Origin: Desulfobulbaceae bacterium
Lineage (GTDB): Bacteria > Desulfobacterota > Desulfobulbia > Desulfobulbales > Desulfocapsaceae
Assembly (NCBI GenBank): GCA_024643445.1
Contig: JAHEMX010000182.1
Location: forward strand, 1 to 7,393
DNA length: 7,393 nt
Reading direction: 5' to 3'
Shown in pieces: positions 6,691 to 7,393 of the stretch. Below the pieces are notes generated by a model that saw only the letters and a program-made list of their open reading frames with translations, was not told the DNA's origin and ran no database searches. Position 1 is the stretch's first letter, and each line of letters opens with the position of its first letter. The translations under genes and the position numbers were made by a program.

Positions 6691-7393
6691 TAGCCAAACG
6701 AGACGATGACCGCACTGGTCACAAATATATTCAACAACGCCAGGGGAAGGAGCTTTTCCCACCCTATTTTCTGCAGCTGATCATAACGAAAACGAGGTAG
6801 TGTCCATCTTACCCATACATAGACGAAACACATCAGAAAGGTCTTGAAAAGAAAGGTCGCTATCTGCAGCAGCAGCACGAGGACACGATCGGCCGAGCCG
6901 CCCGCGGCAAACACGATATAGCCGAGCAAGACTACTTCCAGAAGCACCACCAGCGACCAGAGCAGGGCGATATAGACCTTCGCTTCGCGCACCCGGGGGT
7001 CGTTGACGCGCGGATAGTGGGAACGATTGTTTTTCTTCATCCAGCCGGCAAAGAACCAGGCCAGGACCGGAAGAGACACCATCAGGAAGATGGCAACCGG
7101 CCGTGCGTTTGCCACCAGGGTTTCGGTGCTCAGCCAGGGAATCTGGTAGCCACCGAAATAGAGCGTGATGATCAGGGCACTCGAAACAAACATCGCCACA
7201 TACTCGCCCATGAAGAACAGTGCGAATTTCATGGCGCTGTATTCCACATGGTAGCCGGCAACAATCTCACTCTCACCTTCGGCGAGATCGAACGGCGTGC
7301 GGTTTGTCTCGGCAAAGGCGGCAACAATGAAAATGATCACCCCCAGCGGTTGCAGGACCACTCCCCACATCGGAATAAAGCCAAACAGCAGAC
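6690..7393 (-). CDS. nuoH: NADH-quinone oxidoreductase subunit H, 5' part missing, with an unusual insertion
   Basis: The last 233 residues of NuoH (ND1 family) are present; the N-terminal third or so lies beyond the window edge. NuoH anchors the peripheral arm and forms much of the quinone chamber. Counting from the first full codon (7389-7391), the signature FAETNRTPFDLAEGESEIVAGYHVEYS (in two pieces, residues 26-39 and 40-52) is the cytoplasmic loop with conserved acidic residues that lines the quinone cavity. It has Ala in place of the common Pro in DLPE. KFALFFMGEYVAM (55-67) starts TM6. The C-terminal LPRFRYDQL (198-206) and GWEKLLPLALLNIFVT (210-225) are also classic. Between residues 88 and 169 is an insertion that E. 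coli-type NuoH lacks; it appears to contain two extra membrane helices. The open frame can be read from a Met at 7370, but homology continues upstream of it (LLFGFIP), so that Met is internal. The TAA stop is 11 bases from nuoI. Confidence 0.95.
   Translation of the reverse strand, partial: LLFGFIPMWGVVLQPLGVIIFIVAAFAETNRTPFDLAEGESEIVAGYHVEYSAMKFALFFMGEYVAMFVSSALIITLYFGGYQIPWLSTETLVANARPVAIFLMVSLPVLAWFFAGWMKKNNRSHYPRVNDPRVREAKVYIALLWSLVVLLEVVLLGYIVFAAGGSADRVLVLLLQIATFLFKTFLMCFVYVWVRWTLPRFRYDQLQKIGWEKLLPLALLNIFVTSAVIVSFG
6885..7130 (-). other. NuoH insertion with two extra predicted membrane helices
   Basis: In E. coli-type NuoH only about 11 residues separate the GGWQ motif after TM6 from the start of the LKTAFF helix (TM7); here about 99 residues separate GGYQ from FKTFLM. 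The added part holds a hydrophobic segment at residues 96-118 (VAIFLMVSLPVLAWFFAGW), a 20-residue basic loop (119-138: Lys119, Lys120, Arg123, Arg128, Arg133, Arg135, Lys138 against Asp131 and Glu136), and a second hydrophobic segment at 139-163 (YIALLWSLVVLLEVVLLGY) with Glu152 in its middle. By the positive-inside rule the basic loop should face the cytoplasm. Since the canonical TM6-TM7 loop is periplasmic, two added helices keep the rest of the topology unchanged. Residue numbers count from the codon at 7389-7391. Confidence 0.7.

Noticed and set aside
6679..6762. A 28-residue N-terminal extension of NuoI containing two cysteines (CDQC)
   Set aside because: It is the end of nuoH read out of frame. 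The ATG at 6678 has its own ribosome site and gives the usual NuoI length, so the CxxC is not an extra metal site.

Overview
The window carries the distal, membrane-arm half of a respiratory complex I (NADH-quinone oxidoreductase type, nuo) operon. Every gene lies on the minus strand, so the operon reads from position 7393 down to 1: nuoH (5' end outside the window), nuoI, nuoJ, nuoK, nuoL, nuoM and nuoN. A rho-independent terminator follows, then a small gene for a tandem CBS-domain protein whose 3' end is cut by the window edge. The plus strand holds no convincing gene, and no stretch over 80 bases is without one.

The nuo genes are packed tightly, with gaps of 2 to 16 bases and one 4-base overlap at nuoJ/nuoK. 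Most have a strong Shine-Dalgarno sequence inside or touching the end of the previous gene, as expected for one translationally coupled transcript. The H-I-J-K-L-M-N order is the standard bacterial one. NuoI brings electrons through two [4Fe-4S] clusters toward the quinone site at NuoH. NuoH, J and K pass the energy of quinone reduction along the membrane. NuoL, M and N are three antiporter-like proton channels. Their key charged residues are intact: the TM5 Glu, the TM7 Lys, and the terminal Lys/Glu/Lys in L/M/N. The complex therefore looks functional. The NADH-side genes (nuoA-G), if present, lie beyond position 7393, so the electron donor cannot be told from this window.

The most unusual feature is in NuoH. 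Between the canonical sixth and seventh membrane helices is an insertion of roughly 80 residues that appears to add two membrane helices joined by a basic loop, giving a NuoH with about ten helices instead of eight. The second interesting feature is the CBS-domain gene, whose start codon is only 23 bases past the T-tract of the terminator after nuoN. That leaves little room for its own promoter and suggests attenuated read-through from the nuo operon.

The organism is a bacterium with a full Nuo-type membrane arm and moderately high GC. The protein sequences feel most like Desulfobacterota/Deltaproteobacteria (sulfate or metal reducers and relatives). That placement is an impression from sequence style, not a search result, and is only tentative.
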